From IMG/VR virus record IMGVR_UViG_3300009593_000115, positions 1 to 24,684 of that record: 24,684 bases of DNA; one strand, 5' to 3'. Under the pieces are notes generated by a model. It searched no databases. It was not told the DNA's origin and saw nothing but the letters and a program-made list of their open reading frames with translations. Shown here one piece after another: positions 17,654 through 24,503 of this stretch. The stretch comes from a virus. A program made the position numbers and the translations under genes. How positions within the stretch are numbered: the stretch's first letter is position 1; each line of letters starts with the position of its first letter.

Positions 17654-20600
17654 TGGCATTTTACAGACCTAACAATACCATAGACAGGAATGGAGTCCAA
17701 TTAACTGAGACTCATACACCTAATTGGTACAGTGATAAATCTGGATCTTATACTCAGATAGGTGCTATTGTACCTACATTAGTTAATGCTTATACTGATA
17801 CCACTGATGTTCCAGATCAATCTTGGACATCTATTGAGTATGATCATCATTATGCTCAAAGAGGTTTCTTGTATTGTGATGGTGCTGAATATAAAATTAA
17901 AGATTATCCATTATTATATGATATTATACGTAATGATTATTTAAGTAATACAGATTTATTAACTGCAAATTCTTATATATGGGAAACTCCTGGTACAGAA
18001 GGAACGATATTTAGAACATTTATTAATCAAGCTGACTTATATGCAGAGATTTATAAAGATACATTTGTACATCCTAATGGTACTACAATAAGGTCACGTT
18101 TCTATCCAAATGAATCTATATTAAGATTTGTTGGTGCTATGAAAGATTATCCAGATGGAAGTACAACACCACCAACATTTGTGCCAGATACAGATTATAA
18201 GTTAGAATATAATGAATCTTATCAGAATTTAGCATCAAGAAATGATACTAATGTTTATAGATTCCTTGTTGGTGATGCTGCTACTAGTGAAACAACAACA
18301 ACAGTTGCATGGTTATTAAATTCTACAGCTTTAATTAGTGTGCCTGGTGAAGATAATCCAATAATAACAGAACAATATTACGGTACAGTTCCTGAATGTG
18401 AGCCATCAAGTTCAACACCTGCCGTTTGTTATCCATCAGGATATGATAGTTATGGTGATGCAGAGAATTGGAGTCCAGATTTAAATTGGGGAAATATCGC
18501 TGGAATACCTGAGAGTGTTGATGTTGTGAGTTGGGAAATATGTTTAGAGAATTTATCAAAAGATACTTCAACTGATAATTATATCCAGTGGCATATAAAG
18601 AATATTCCAGCAAATGTAACAGCTATAGCTGCTAATGGAGCAGTTCCAACAGGTGCTGCGATTCAATCTAATACAGTTGACCAGTCTAGTATTCTTCCAG
18701 GATACGGACAGTTTAAAACATGGGTTAGAGATAATGGATATTCAGGTCCACAACCTGATGACGGAGAGAAACATCTTTATAGATTTCATGTAGTATGTAA
18801 TCTTAGCAATAATCAAACTTTAGTTAATCATTTAGATTTTACAGCAGGTGCAGGGGCTCTTGTAACTCCACCAGCAAATTCTACTCCAGAGTACACTGAT
18901 AATTTTGTTATTGATGGAGTCAGTGGCAATATTACTGAAACTGCTTTTAATGTTGAGATGTCAACTTTGGCTGATCATCCTAAAATTAGAATCAGAAAAG
19001 CATTTAGATGGGAGGATTATCCACATTTTGTTGGTAAATTTAAAGTACCTGATTATAGAGATAGAAAGATTGTAGGGTATGGAGAAGGTGTTGAAGGAGC
19101 AGGAACACCCCTTGTTGGAAATAGACCAACGATTAAAGTTGGTGATGTTGGTGGTGAATGGGAGATTAGTAGAGATAAAATTGATGATCCTCAAGAATTT
19201 TTCACTATCAGTGATGTATTAACAACAGGTTATGATGATGTTAATGCAACAATTTCTCCATATTTGACAGGATCAAAGAAAATTACAATTGGACCTATTG
19301 TTGATTATATTGCAAACAGACCACCAGAGCATAGACATCAGTTATTAACGAGTCAACCAGATGAAACACGTCAGTCTTCAATGGGTGGTATTGATAGTTT
19401 TACTAGTGGTTATCAGAGAATAAAGGGAAATGTTGAGACTTTTGTACCATCCACATCTGATGGATTTCCATTAGGACATTCACATGGTCTTGTGGAAAAT
19501 GCACCACAAAGTTCTTTAACTGCAACATATGGTAACTCTGAGGGTATAGGTGATAAGATTGAAGATACCAATAATCCTGGTTGTTTTCTTTATAAGATTA
19601 CAGAACCACCAACTCAACCTCTTACATCTATTACAAGTGATGGTACTAAATTAACTGTTGTTACAGTAGAGGATCATGGATTTTCTATTGGTGATTGGAT
19701 TGTAATTGCTGGAGCTGGAACAGGATATGATGGTAATTGGCAAGTTGAATCTGGTGGATTTAGTGCTAATGGATTTGAAATAATTCCAACAGATGCTGAT
19801 GGTACTAATATAGCACCAGTAGCAGGTACTGGTACAGCAGGTGCGACAGTTAGACAAGCGGCTGGATATTTTGAAGATGTTACAGGTATACCAGATCCAA
19901 AAGTATGGGTAGTTGATGATAATGCTAAGATTGGTGGTAAACCAATATATTCATATGATCCAGGTGATTATGAAGAAAAATATACTCATGAACAAACATC
20001 TCCTGGAAATTTTACCAAAAGTGCTGAAGAAGCAACAGAAAGAGTAAGAATATATGATGTTACCTTAGTTTCTCCAGGTGGAGGAGGAGCTAGTTATAGT
20101 AATAATGGTAGTAATGGTGGTACTGCTGCTATCACATTTATGTTGGATAATGTACAATATACTGTTAGTTGTAGTGGTGGCAGTGGAGGAACAGCAGGTA
20201 TATCAGGTGGAGATGGTGGAGATGGTGGAACAGTAAGTATTCCTGCTGCATTATTAACAAATAGTAAATTCCAAGTAACATTTAATAATGCTGGTAATGA
20301 TGGAGGAGATGCACCGTCTGGTGGTAGCAGTGCAAATCCTGCTGGTGGAAATGGTTGGACTGGAGCAGGTAATTCTGATTATGAATGTGGTGCTGGAGGA
20401 GATGGTGGATATAGTTCAACTCCTAGTTCTGGATCTTGGAACAAGACTTATACTAGCAATGGTAGTTACACTCCATCTCAAGATTCCCAATTAGATGCTA
20501 ATTCAACTATTGATTCTATTGAATTAGATGTTTCGGGTGGTGCTGGAGGAGATGGAAACCAAACTACTTCATCTGGTTGTGATGTTAACTATAAACCAGA

Positions 20601-22302
20601 GAGTATTGGTGATGGATTAGGTGGTGATGGTGGACGTGGTAGAAGAATAAAAGTAACAACAGGAGATTTGGGAGAATATAATTTTTTAATTGGTACTAAA
20701 GGTGGTGATGGATTTGACAATGCATGGGGACAGAATCAGGTAGAAGTTGCTAATAATAACGTAGGAACTGGTGCTGCTTCTGGTGGAACTGGTGGTGCTG
20801 GTGCATTAGGTGCTGGTGCAACTGCTGGTGCTGGTGGTGGTGCAACAGGTGTTTATGTAACAGGTGCTCTTGGTTACATCGTTGGAGCTGGTGGAGGCGG
20901 CGGTGGTGGTGCTGGTGGAGGTGGTAATAACTGGGGAGGTATTGAAGACCTATGTTGGACAGGAGGTCCAGGTCAGAATCCTGCATCTGCTGCTTACAGT
21001 TTAACTACTGTTGGATTTGATGGTGGTGTTGGTGGAGAAGCAAGAGGATGTACCGCTGGAGGCGGTGGCGGTGGCGGCGGTGGAGCTGGACAAGGTGGTG
21101 ATGGTGGTGCTGGTGGTGATGCTGGTGCTGGTCACAGTGCTACTGGTTCTGGAACAGGAGGTTATGCTGGTCGTTGTGCTTGGAAAAGTGGTGCTGCTAA
21201 CTTTGTATTTGAGGGAGAAGGAGCAACAGGTGATGGGTATGTAATTTTTAAAGTTAATTATTCAGGTAATGTAACTAATCCCTCTGGTGGAGGTGGTGGT
21301 TCTGGTGCTAGTGTTAGTTTTCAAATACAAGGTGAAAATATACAAACTTCTATGAGTGGAGTACTTGGATCACCTGGACAACCTGGTGCTGGTGGTGTTG
21401 GTTCTGATGAATTAGCAACTGCTGGAGAAGAAGGATATATTCAAGTTGTAGCTAATGCTATAATACCTGGTGCAGAAACAGTTCTTGATTATACAACTCC
21501 AGCAGGACGTGTGTATGATGTACCTGGATATCCAGATAGTCCAACATGGCCAACAACTGCTGGTACTGTTGGTGGTGCTGTATGGCATAGTTCTAGTGAC
21601 GATGTAAATATATTTCCAGCAGGTACTGGTGCTGGAAATAGTGGTGGTTTTGTTGCTGCTTCAACTCAAGCAACTAAACATGTTCTCTTTAGAGGTGATG
21701 ATGATAGATGGATACAAATAGGTCCATTAAATATGAAAGCAGCAGAGAAGTTAGTATTTAATGTTATTAAAGGTAATGGTAGCAATGGTGGAGAATCTCC
21801 TGGTGGTGGACAAGATTTACAATTGTTCTATAAAACTAATCCTGCACCTGAAATAACTCCAACACTTATACAACAAATTGCCCCAACAAGTGTTAGTGCT
21901 AGTGGTTGGGATGAGTATGAAATAGATTTAGATGAAAGTCATCCTGCTAGACAAGGTAGTGTATATCTTTATATTATGCAGGATAGGTCAGGTAGTATGG
22001 ATTCTGATGATTGGGGATTAGCAGAATTTGGTATAGTATATGGTGAAGTTAGTAATAGGGTATTCACACCAGCATCTAATGCTACATTACCAGGAAATCA
22101 AGGATCATGTGGTCCTAATAGTGGTATAGATGTTGTGAAAAAGACGATAACAGCATCACAATCTAATATTAGATTTGATCAGGGTACTCTTACTTTATCA
22201 ACATCAACACCAATATCTGTATCTGGTACTGCAACTGTTGAAGATGTTATACCATTAATTACTAGGTATCATAGAGCTAAATACCTTATAAAAGCATTCT
22301 AA
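17653..22302 (+). CDS. Large multidomain tail collar / glycine-rich adhesin protein with PEBP-like domain (1549 aa)
   Basis: Starts within TGATG. The collar domain is split: GFLYCDG (Cys75) and DYPLLYDII at residues ~71-92, then FKVPDYRDRKIVGYGEG around Pro466. The intervening ~390 residues carry a beta-rich stretch and a PEBP/YbhB-like domain at ~257-398. HxH motifs lie at His560/His562 and His609/His611. At ~660-720 is a DHGFSIGDWIVIAG module like those in the giant gene. Residues ~807-1260 are very glycine-rich, with long GGGG runs and the elements VTLVSPGGGGA and DGYVIFKVNY seen in phage glycine-rich domains. Residues ~1335-1470 look like a beta jelly-roll (FYKTN, WDEYEIDLDE, LYIMQDRSG, DDWGLAEFGI), possibly reelin-repeat- or lectin-like. 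The C-terminus YLIKAF matches collar fibres. Likely the distal receptor-binding tail protein; specificity cannot be read from sequence. Confidence 0.85.
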   Translation: MAFYRPNNTIDRNGVQLTETHTPNWYSDKSGSYTQIGAIVPTLVNAYTDTTDVPDQSWTSIEYDHHYAQRGFLYCDGAEYKIKDYPLLYDIIRNDYLSNTDLLTANSYIWETPGTEGTIFRTFINQADLYAEIYKDTFVHPNGTTIRSRFYPNESILRFVGAMKDYPDGSTTPPTFVPDTDYKLEYNESYQNLASRNDTNVYRFLVGDAATSETTTTVAWLLNSTALISVPGEDNPIITEQYYGTVPECEPSSSTPAVCYPSGYDSYGDAENWSPDLNWGNIAGIPESVDVVSWEICLENLSKDTSTDNYIQWHIKNIPANVTAIAANGAVPTGAAIQSNTVDQSSILPGYGQFKTWVRDNGYSGPQPDDGEKHLYRFHVVCNLSNNQTLVNHLDFTAGAGALVTPPANSTPEYTDNFVIDGVSGNITETAFNVEMSTLADHPKIRIRKAFRWEDYPHFVGKFKVPDYRDRKIVGYGEGVEGAGTPLVGNRPTIKVGDVGGEWEISRDKIDDPQEFFTISDVLTTGYDDVNATISPYLTGSKKITIGPIVDYIANRPPEHRHQLLTSQPDETRQSSMGGIDSFTSGYQRIKGNVETFVPSTSDGFPLGHSHGLVENAPQSSLTATYGNSEGIGDKIEDTNNPGCFLYKITEPPTQPLTSITSDGTKLTVVTVEDHGFSIGDWIVIAGAGTGYDGNWQVESGGFSANGFEIIPTDADGTNIAPVAGTGTAGATVRQAAGYFEDVTGIPDPKVWVVDDNAKIGGKPIYSYDPGDYEEKYTHEQTSPGNFTKSAEEATERVRIYDVTLVSPGGGGASYSNNGSNGGTAAITFMLDNVQYTVSCSGGSGGTAGISGGDGGDGGTVSIPAALLTNSKFQVTFNNAGNDGGDAPSGGSSANPAGGNGWTGAGNSDYECGAGGDGGYSSTPSSGSWNKTYTSNGSYTPSQDSQLDANSTIDSIELDVSGGAGGDGNQTTSSGCDVNYKPESIGDGLGGDGGRGRRIKVTTGDLGEYNFLIGTKGGDGFDNAWGQNQVEVANNNVGTGAASGGTGGAGALGAGATAGAGGGATGVYVTGALGYIVGAGGGGGGGAGGGGNNWGGIEDLCWTGGPGQNPASAAYSLTTVGFDGGVGGEARGCTAGGGGGGGGGAGQGGDGGAGGDAGAGHSATGSGTGGYAGRCAWKSGAANFVFEGEGATGDGYVIFKVNYSGNVTNPSGGGGGSGASVSFQIQGENIQTSMSGVLGSPGQPGAGGVGSDELATAGEEGYIQVVANAIIPGAETVLDYTTPAGRVYDVPGYPDSPTWPTTAGTVGGAVWHSSSDDVNIFPAGTGAGNSGGFVAASTQATKHVLFRGDDDRWIQIGPLNMKAAEKLVFNVIKGNGSNGGESPGGGQDLQLFYKTNPAPEITPTLIQQIAPTSVSASGWDEYEIDLDESHPARQGSVYLYIMQDRSGSMDSDDWGLAEFGIVYGEVSNRVFTPASNATLPGNQGSCGPNSGIDVVKKTITASQSNIRFDQGTLTLSTSTPISVSGTATVEDVIPLITRYHRAKYLIKAF
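18421..18846 (+). other. PEBP / YbhB-YbcL-like domain embedded in collar protein 3
   Basis: Ordered family landmarks are visible: SPDLNW (residue 274 on), a hydrophobic strand where D.D.P normally lies, QWHIKNIP at 312-319 in place of HW...NIP, a polar linker, GYSGPQP at 362-368 in place of GYGGP.PP, and G.KHLYRFHV with His374 in place of PH.Y.F. The DPDAP motif and the first HW histidine are absent, so the usual anion/ligand pocket is probably degenerate. The domain is likely structural or carbohydrate/lipid-contacting; its function is unknown. Confidence 0.7.
20071..21430 (+). repeat. Polyglycine-rich region of collar protein 3
   Basis: Long runs of GGT and GGA codons, with local GGC clusters near 20898 and 21060, encode Gly-rich stretches broken by short beta elements and Asp, Ala and Ser. 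Known Gly-rich phage adhesins, such as gp38 of phage S16, form sandwiches of polyglycine II helices with variable loops; that this region does so is inference. Confidence 0.75.
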
Positions 22303-22310
22303 AAACTATT

Positions 22311-23255
22311 ATGGCAACGACTTCGTTTGGAAATGTGGAATTATATTTGAATGCGTTAGATAAAACGATTCAATATAAAAACATTCGTAAAGAAATTAAT
22401 GATGCTTATTGGAATAGTGATATAATTCCATTGCTTTATCCTTTATGGGATGATGCTAAAGATAGGTTAGAAACATTTGTTTATAGAGAAGATGATTCTT
22501 ATAGTGTAGCAAGGTGTAAGTATAAGAAGAACTTCAAGACAAATGAATTTAATTGGGTATCATATGATTTTGATCCTAAAGCTATTGATGAGAATGCTGC
22601 TACTACATTAAAAGATGCTCTTAAGTTAAAGTTTATAGAATATAAAGATATCGTAGAGAGTGATTATCAAAGGGCAGTCTCAGCAGAATATGCTAGAACC
22701 AATGCTATTACATGGAAAAGAGTTAAAATTATTAGACGGTTCTTACTTCAAGATAGTGATTATACACAAATGCCAGATGCACCTGGAAGTGATGAATTAA
22801 AAGCATTGTGGAAACAGTACAGACAATATATTAGAGATCTTCCTGAGTTACAACCACTTGATTCTCCATATAATGTCATCTATCCAATTACACCAGATGA
22901 ATACCTTGAGAGAAAAACAATAGCAGTTGATCCTGATATTAGAGAAAAACTTGGTGATCAAGGAACTGAAACTGAATATCTTAAAAGTTCATATCATTTC
23001 TGGAAGATGCAAGACGCTAATTTAGGAAAGTATACACAGAGAATGGCATTTTATGTTGCATCTAGAATTGCAGTGTCATCAACAGAAGGTGATGATATGG
23101 CACATCGCATTATGGTCAGTCCATTTGTTACAAGATGGAGTTATAGTGTACTTACTATAGAAGAGGAAGCAGCTAAAATTAAGGCAGAGAATGACAAGGA
23201 AGGTGTTGATTATCTTGATGATCTTATTAGTAAGATTGAAACTGGAGAAATATAA
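22311..23255 (+). CDS. Probable tail fibre assembly chaperone-like protein (314 aa)
   Basis: Residues ~139-180 read (I)RRFLLQDSDYTQMPDAP, then WKQYRQYIRDLP, matching the R..LL..(S/T)D(Y/W)TQ..D.P ... W..YRQ.LRD.P core of phage tail fibre assembly and tail-assembly-chaperone families. The N-terminal ~135 residues and the C-terminal ~110 are not recognised; the C-terminus is strongly helical and acidic. Placement directly after three fibre genes fits a folding or attachment helper for them. The start ATG lies 8 bases after the upstream stop with no clear Shine-Dalgarno, so translation may depend on upstream ribosomes. The 3' end overlaps the next start (TAATG). It is longer than the usual fibre assembly proteins, so an additional virion role cannot be excluded. 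Confidence 0.65.
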   Translation: MATTSFGNVELYLNALDKTIQYKNIRKEINDAYWNSDIIPLLYPLWDDAKDRLETFVYREDDSYSVARCKYKKNFKTNEFNWVSYDFDPKAIDENAATTLKDALKLKFIEYKDIVESDYQRAVSAEYARTNAITWKRVKIIRRFLLQDSDYTQMPDAPGSDELKALWKQYRQYIRDLPELQPLDSPYNVIYPITPDEYLERKTIAVDPDIREKLGDQGTETEYLKSSYHFWKMQDANLGKYTQRMAFYVASRIAVSSTEGDDMAHRIMVSPFVTRWSYSVLTIEEEAAKIKAENDKEGVDYLDDLISKIETGEI

Positions 23256-23611
23256 TGTTAGTAGCACTTAATTCATATAATATACAAGAAGTTGTTACTG
23301 AGTATGCTAAGAGCACACAGAAATATGTTATGGTTGTTGATAATTCTAAATGGTTTACTCTTGATGCTAGTAAACAAGCAACAATTAAAACATACTATGA
23401 AGATGTTATTCCTACTGATGAATTAGTAGAAATATATAGAGAAAAGTATATATTTTATACATTTGACACTCAAGTAACAGCAGTTGATAAAGCAAATGAT
23501 TGGTTTCCTCAAAATACTGACTTAACTGATCAAGATTATTTTATTGATGTTTACGTAGTTACTCCTGCTGGTAGTATCCCATACACGAACTACATTCCAT
23601 CCAAGGAGTGA
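23255..23611 (+). CDS. Hypothetical protein, 118 aa, last gene of tail operon
   Basis: I do not recognise this family. The product is rich in Tyr, Asp and Val, has no signal peptide or membrane segment, and alternates hydrophobic and polar residues (YVMVVDNSKWFTL, YIFYTFDTQVTAV, YFIDVYVVTPAG), suggesting a small alpha/beta fold. The ATG overlaps the preceding stop, and GGAG at about 23246-23249 gives a reasonable ribosome site. It ends 19 bases before an intrinsic terminator, so it is probably co-transcribed with the tail genes and may be a tail accessory or a second chaperone. Confidence 0.75.
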   Translation: MLVALNSYNIQEVVTEYAKSTQKYVMVVDNSKWFTLDASKQATIKTYYEDVIPTDELVEIYREKYIFYTFDTQVTAVDKANDWFPQNTDLTDQDYFIDVYVVTPAGSIPYTNYIPSKE

Positions 23612-23630
23612 CCACATTAAGAACTGTCAC

Positions 23631-23655
23631 AAGCCCCCTATACAGGGGGTTTTTT
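23631..23655 (+). terminator. Rho-independent terminator closing the tail operon
   Basis: CCCCCT (23634-23639) pairs with AGGGGG (23644-23649) around an ATAC loop and is followed by TTTTTT. The A-A-G before the stem can pair with the first T residues. Strand assignment is clear because only the plus strand has a T tract. Confidence 0.92.
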
Positions 23656-23665
23656 AATGCTATTA

Positions 23666-23673
23666 TATAAATG
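23666..23673 (+). promoter_or_regulatory. Possible T4-type late promoter
   Basis: TATAAATG differs at one base from the T4-like late consensus TATAAATA. It sits just after the terminator and just before the inverted-repeat region, where a new transcript would be expected to start. A single 8-base match in A+T-rich DNA is weak evidence. Confidence 0.3.
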
Positions 23674-23905
23674 TTGAGGGATCACTAGGTTCCTAACTAC
23701 TAAGACATCAACGCAAGGCACGGGTAGCGGACACCTTCAATTAAGTTTTGTAGAACACGCTTTTAATTTGAACCTCTTGTACTCATTGCGAGTTTTGAAG
23801 TTGTAAATCTTAGACATGACGTTAGGGTAATTGACTGCCCCTAGTCCCTCAACTGCTCTAGTTCCCTTTGATGGTTTCAGAACTAGGGGCGATAGGAAAC
23901 CATCA
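23673..23905 (+). ncRNA. Candidate structured RNA or inverted-repeat element upstream of small-gene cluster
   Basis: Within this gene-free stretch (23612-23925) I see several perfect complementary pairs. GTTGAGGGA (23673-23681) pairs with TCCCTCAAC (23845-23853), extended by CTAGG (23685-23689) with CCTAG (23840-23844). An imperfect hairpin lies at 23736-23772. GCCCCTAGT (23837-23845) can pair with ACTAGGGGC (23882-23890). CTAGTTC (23858-23864) can pair with GAACTAG (23880-23886). TGATGGTTTC (23869-23878) pairs with GAAACCATCA (23896-23905). Several of these exclude each other, and ACTAGGGGC lies in the loop of the last hairpin, so an H-type pseudoknot is possible. No match to tmRNA, RNase P, tRNA or glutamine riboswitch landmarks was seen. 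It could be a cis-regulatory leader, an independent RNA, or a protein-binding DNA site. Confidence 0.45.
23700..23817 (-). pseudogene. Possible decayed mini-gene on the minus strand
   Basis: ATG at 23817-23815 opens a 26-residue frame starting MSKIYNFKTRNEYKRF and ending at 23737. Removing one A from the AAAA run near 23761-23764 would join it to a frame ending in LIEGVRYPCLALMS with a stop at 23702-23700, giving about 38 residues. Codons look protein-like, but no ribosome site is apparent and the length is small, so chance is a serious alternative, particularly since the same bases form the inverted repeats. Confidence 0.2.
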
Positions 23906-23906
23906 C

Positions 23907-23917
23907 TATACTATACT
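23907..23917 (+). promoter_or_regulatory. Overlapping TATACT -10-like hexamers
   Basis: TATACTATACT contains two overlapping -10-like hexamers ending 8 bases before the ATG at 23926. No convincing -35 hexamer is at the expected distance. If used, the transcript would be almost leaderless. Confidence 0.3.
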
Positions 23918-23925
23918 AAACAGTC

Positions 23926-24165
23926 ATGCTCTCACAATTAAGTAAGGACATTGAATACTGCATCCAACAACTAGGATGCACTAATGAGCAGACTGATGAA
24001 CTAATCGGTGCTGCTACTACTCTCGGTGTAAATGCTGAGTATTTTTGCGAAGAATTCATTGTAGCACCTGAAGGTGAAAATGCAATGAAGTACCAACGTG
24101 AAGATTTCATGGATTTAGATGTGTTCAACACATATCATGGTATCTATTTTGAGGAGGAAGTTTAA
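23926..24165 (+). CDS. Hypothetical small acidic protein, 79 aa
   Basis: I do not recognise this family. The sequence is acidic, with a helical N-terminal part (LSKDIEYCIQQLG) and a second helix around TDELIGAATTLGVNAEYFCEEF, then a tyrosine/acid-rich tail. The four-residue-period spacing resembles small helical-bundle phage proteins. No Shine-Dalgarno is present within 15 bases of the ATG; the nearest purine-rich stretch, AGGAAA, lies inside the hairpin arm at about 23894. The next gene starts on its stop codon, so the two are probably co-translated. Its position after a terminator and structured element suggests an accessory operon separate from the tail genes. Confidence 0.75.
   Translation: MLSQLSKDIEYCIQQLGCTNEQTDELIGAATTLGVNAEYFCEEFIVAPEGENAMKYQREDFMDLDVFNTYHGIYFEEEV
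24151..24158 (+). promoter_or_regulatory. Strong ribosome binding site for the 75-aa gene
   Basis: GAGGAGGA lies 6 bases before ATG 24165 and contains a good Shine-Dalgarno match. It contrasts with the lack of one before the 79-aa gene. Confidence 0.7.
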
Positions 24166-24392
24166 TGTATTCATCTGAATTCTTTGGCAGACTCTTCTGG
24201 GTTGATGATGATCTTGAATTTAGATCATGCCCACAATATATTGATGGCACAGGAGATTTTGATAACTCTGATTATGTGTCAGAATGGTGTGACTGGGAAG
24301 GAGTAAACTTTGAGTTACTCTTTGACATTCACAAGACATGCTTAAACACTAAGCAAAACTATCACAATTCATTATCATTACAAGGTGCGTAA
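24165..24392 (+). CDS. Hypothetical small acidic protein, 75 aa
   Basis: Unrecognised. The sequence is Asp-, Trp- and Phe-rich (RLFWVDDDLEF, YVSEWCDWEGVNFELLF) with three Cys and a basic/polar tail; no membrane segment or signal peptide was found. Its start overlaps the previous stop and it has a strong ribosome site. The small, acidic character resembles many host-takeover proteins of T4-like phages in general terms, but no specific function can be assigned. Confidence 0.78.
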   Translation: MYSSEFFGRLFWVDDDLEFRSCPQYIDGTGDFDNSDYVSEWCDWEGVNFELLFDIHKTCLNTKQNYHNSLSLQGA

Positions 24393-24394
24393 CA

Positions 24395-24499
24395 ATGGCA
24401 ACTCTACAAGAATGGGATACATCTTATGCACCTAAAGGTGTAGAACTAGAAGATGTGACTGATGACTGGTATGATGAGGATGGTAACTTAATTCCATAA
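24395..24499 (+). CDS. Hypothetical very small acidic protein, 34 aa
   Basis: This short frame starts MATLQEWDTSYAPKG and ends DEDGNLIP. Ten of 34 residues are Asp or Glu and only one is Lys. AAGGTG at 24382-24387 is a plausible ribosome site 7 bases before the ATG, and the gene starts 2 bases after the preceding stop. The spacing and ribosome site favour a real gene despite its length. Function is unknown. Confidence 0.55.
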   Translation: MATLQEWDTSYAPKGVELEDVTDDWYDEDGNLIP

Positions 24500-24503
24500 T
24501 AAT

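Noticed and set aside
18335-18613. Minus-strand 92-residue frame
   Set aside because: It lies entirely opposite the PEBP-containing collar gene, has no ribosome site and no recognisable features.
18540-18780. An active PEBP-type ligand-binding or kinase-regulating protein
   Set aside because: The DPD motif and the His of HW are missing and the domain is embedded in a tail protein, so the fold may be kept but the usual pocket is unlikely to be.
20750-20986. Minus-strand frame with a His- and Gln-rich product
   Set aside because: It is the mirror of the polyglycine codons GGT/GGA on the plus strand, with no ribosome site; composition is explained by the real gene.
20071-21430. GGT/GGA-rich stretch as a DNA tandem repeat or CRISPR array
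   Set aside because: There are no regularly spaced identical repeats; the periodicity is three and reflects Gly codons.
21984-22030. DRSGSMDSDDWG as a von Willebrand A (MIDAS) motif
   Set aside because: DxSGSM matches, but the segment is followed by a beta strand rather than a helix, no downstream MIDAS Thr/Asp or Rossmann pattern is present, and the surrounding strands fit a jelly-roll better.
23631-23655. Bidirectional terminator
   Set aside because: On the minus strand the stem is followed by CTTGTGAC, not a T tract, so it should work only for the plus strand.
23612-23925. tRNA, tmRNA or glutamine riboswitch in the gene-free region
   Set aside because: No cloverleaf with T-arm and CCA-type end, no tag peptide frame with tmRNA pairing, and the conserved bases I know of for the glutamine riboswitch are missing.
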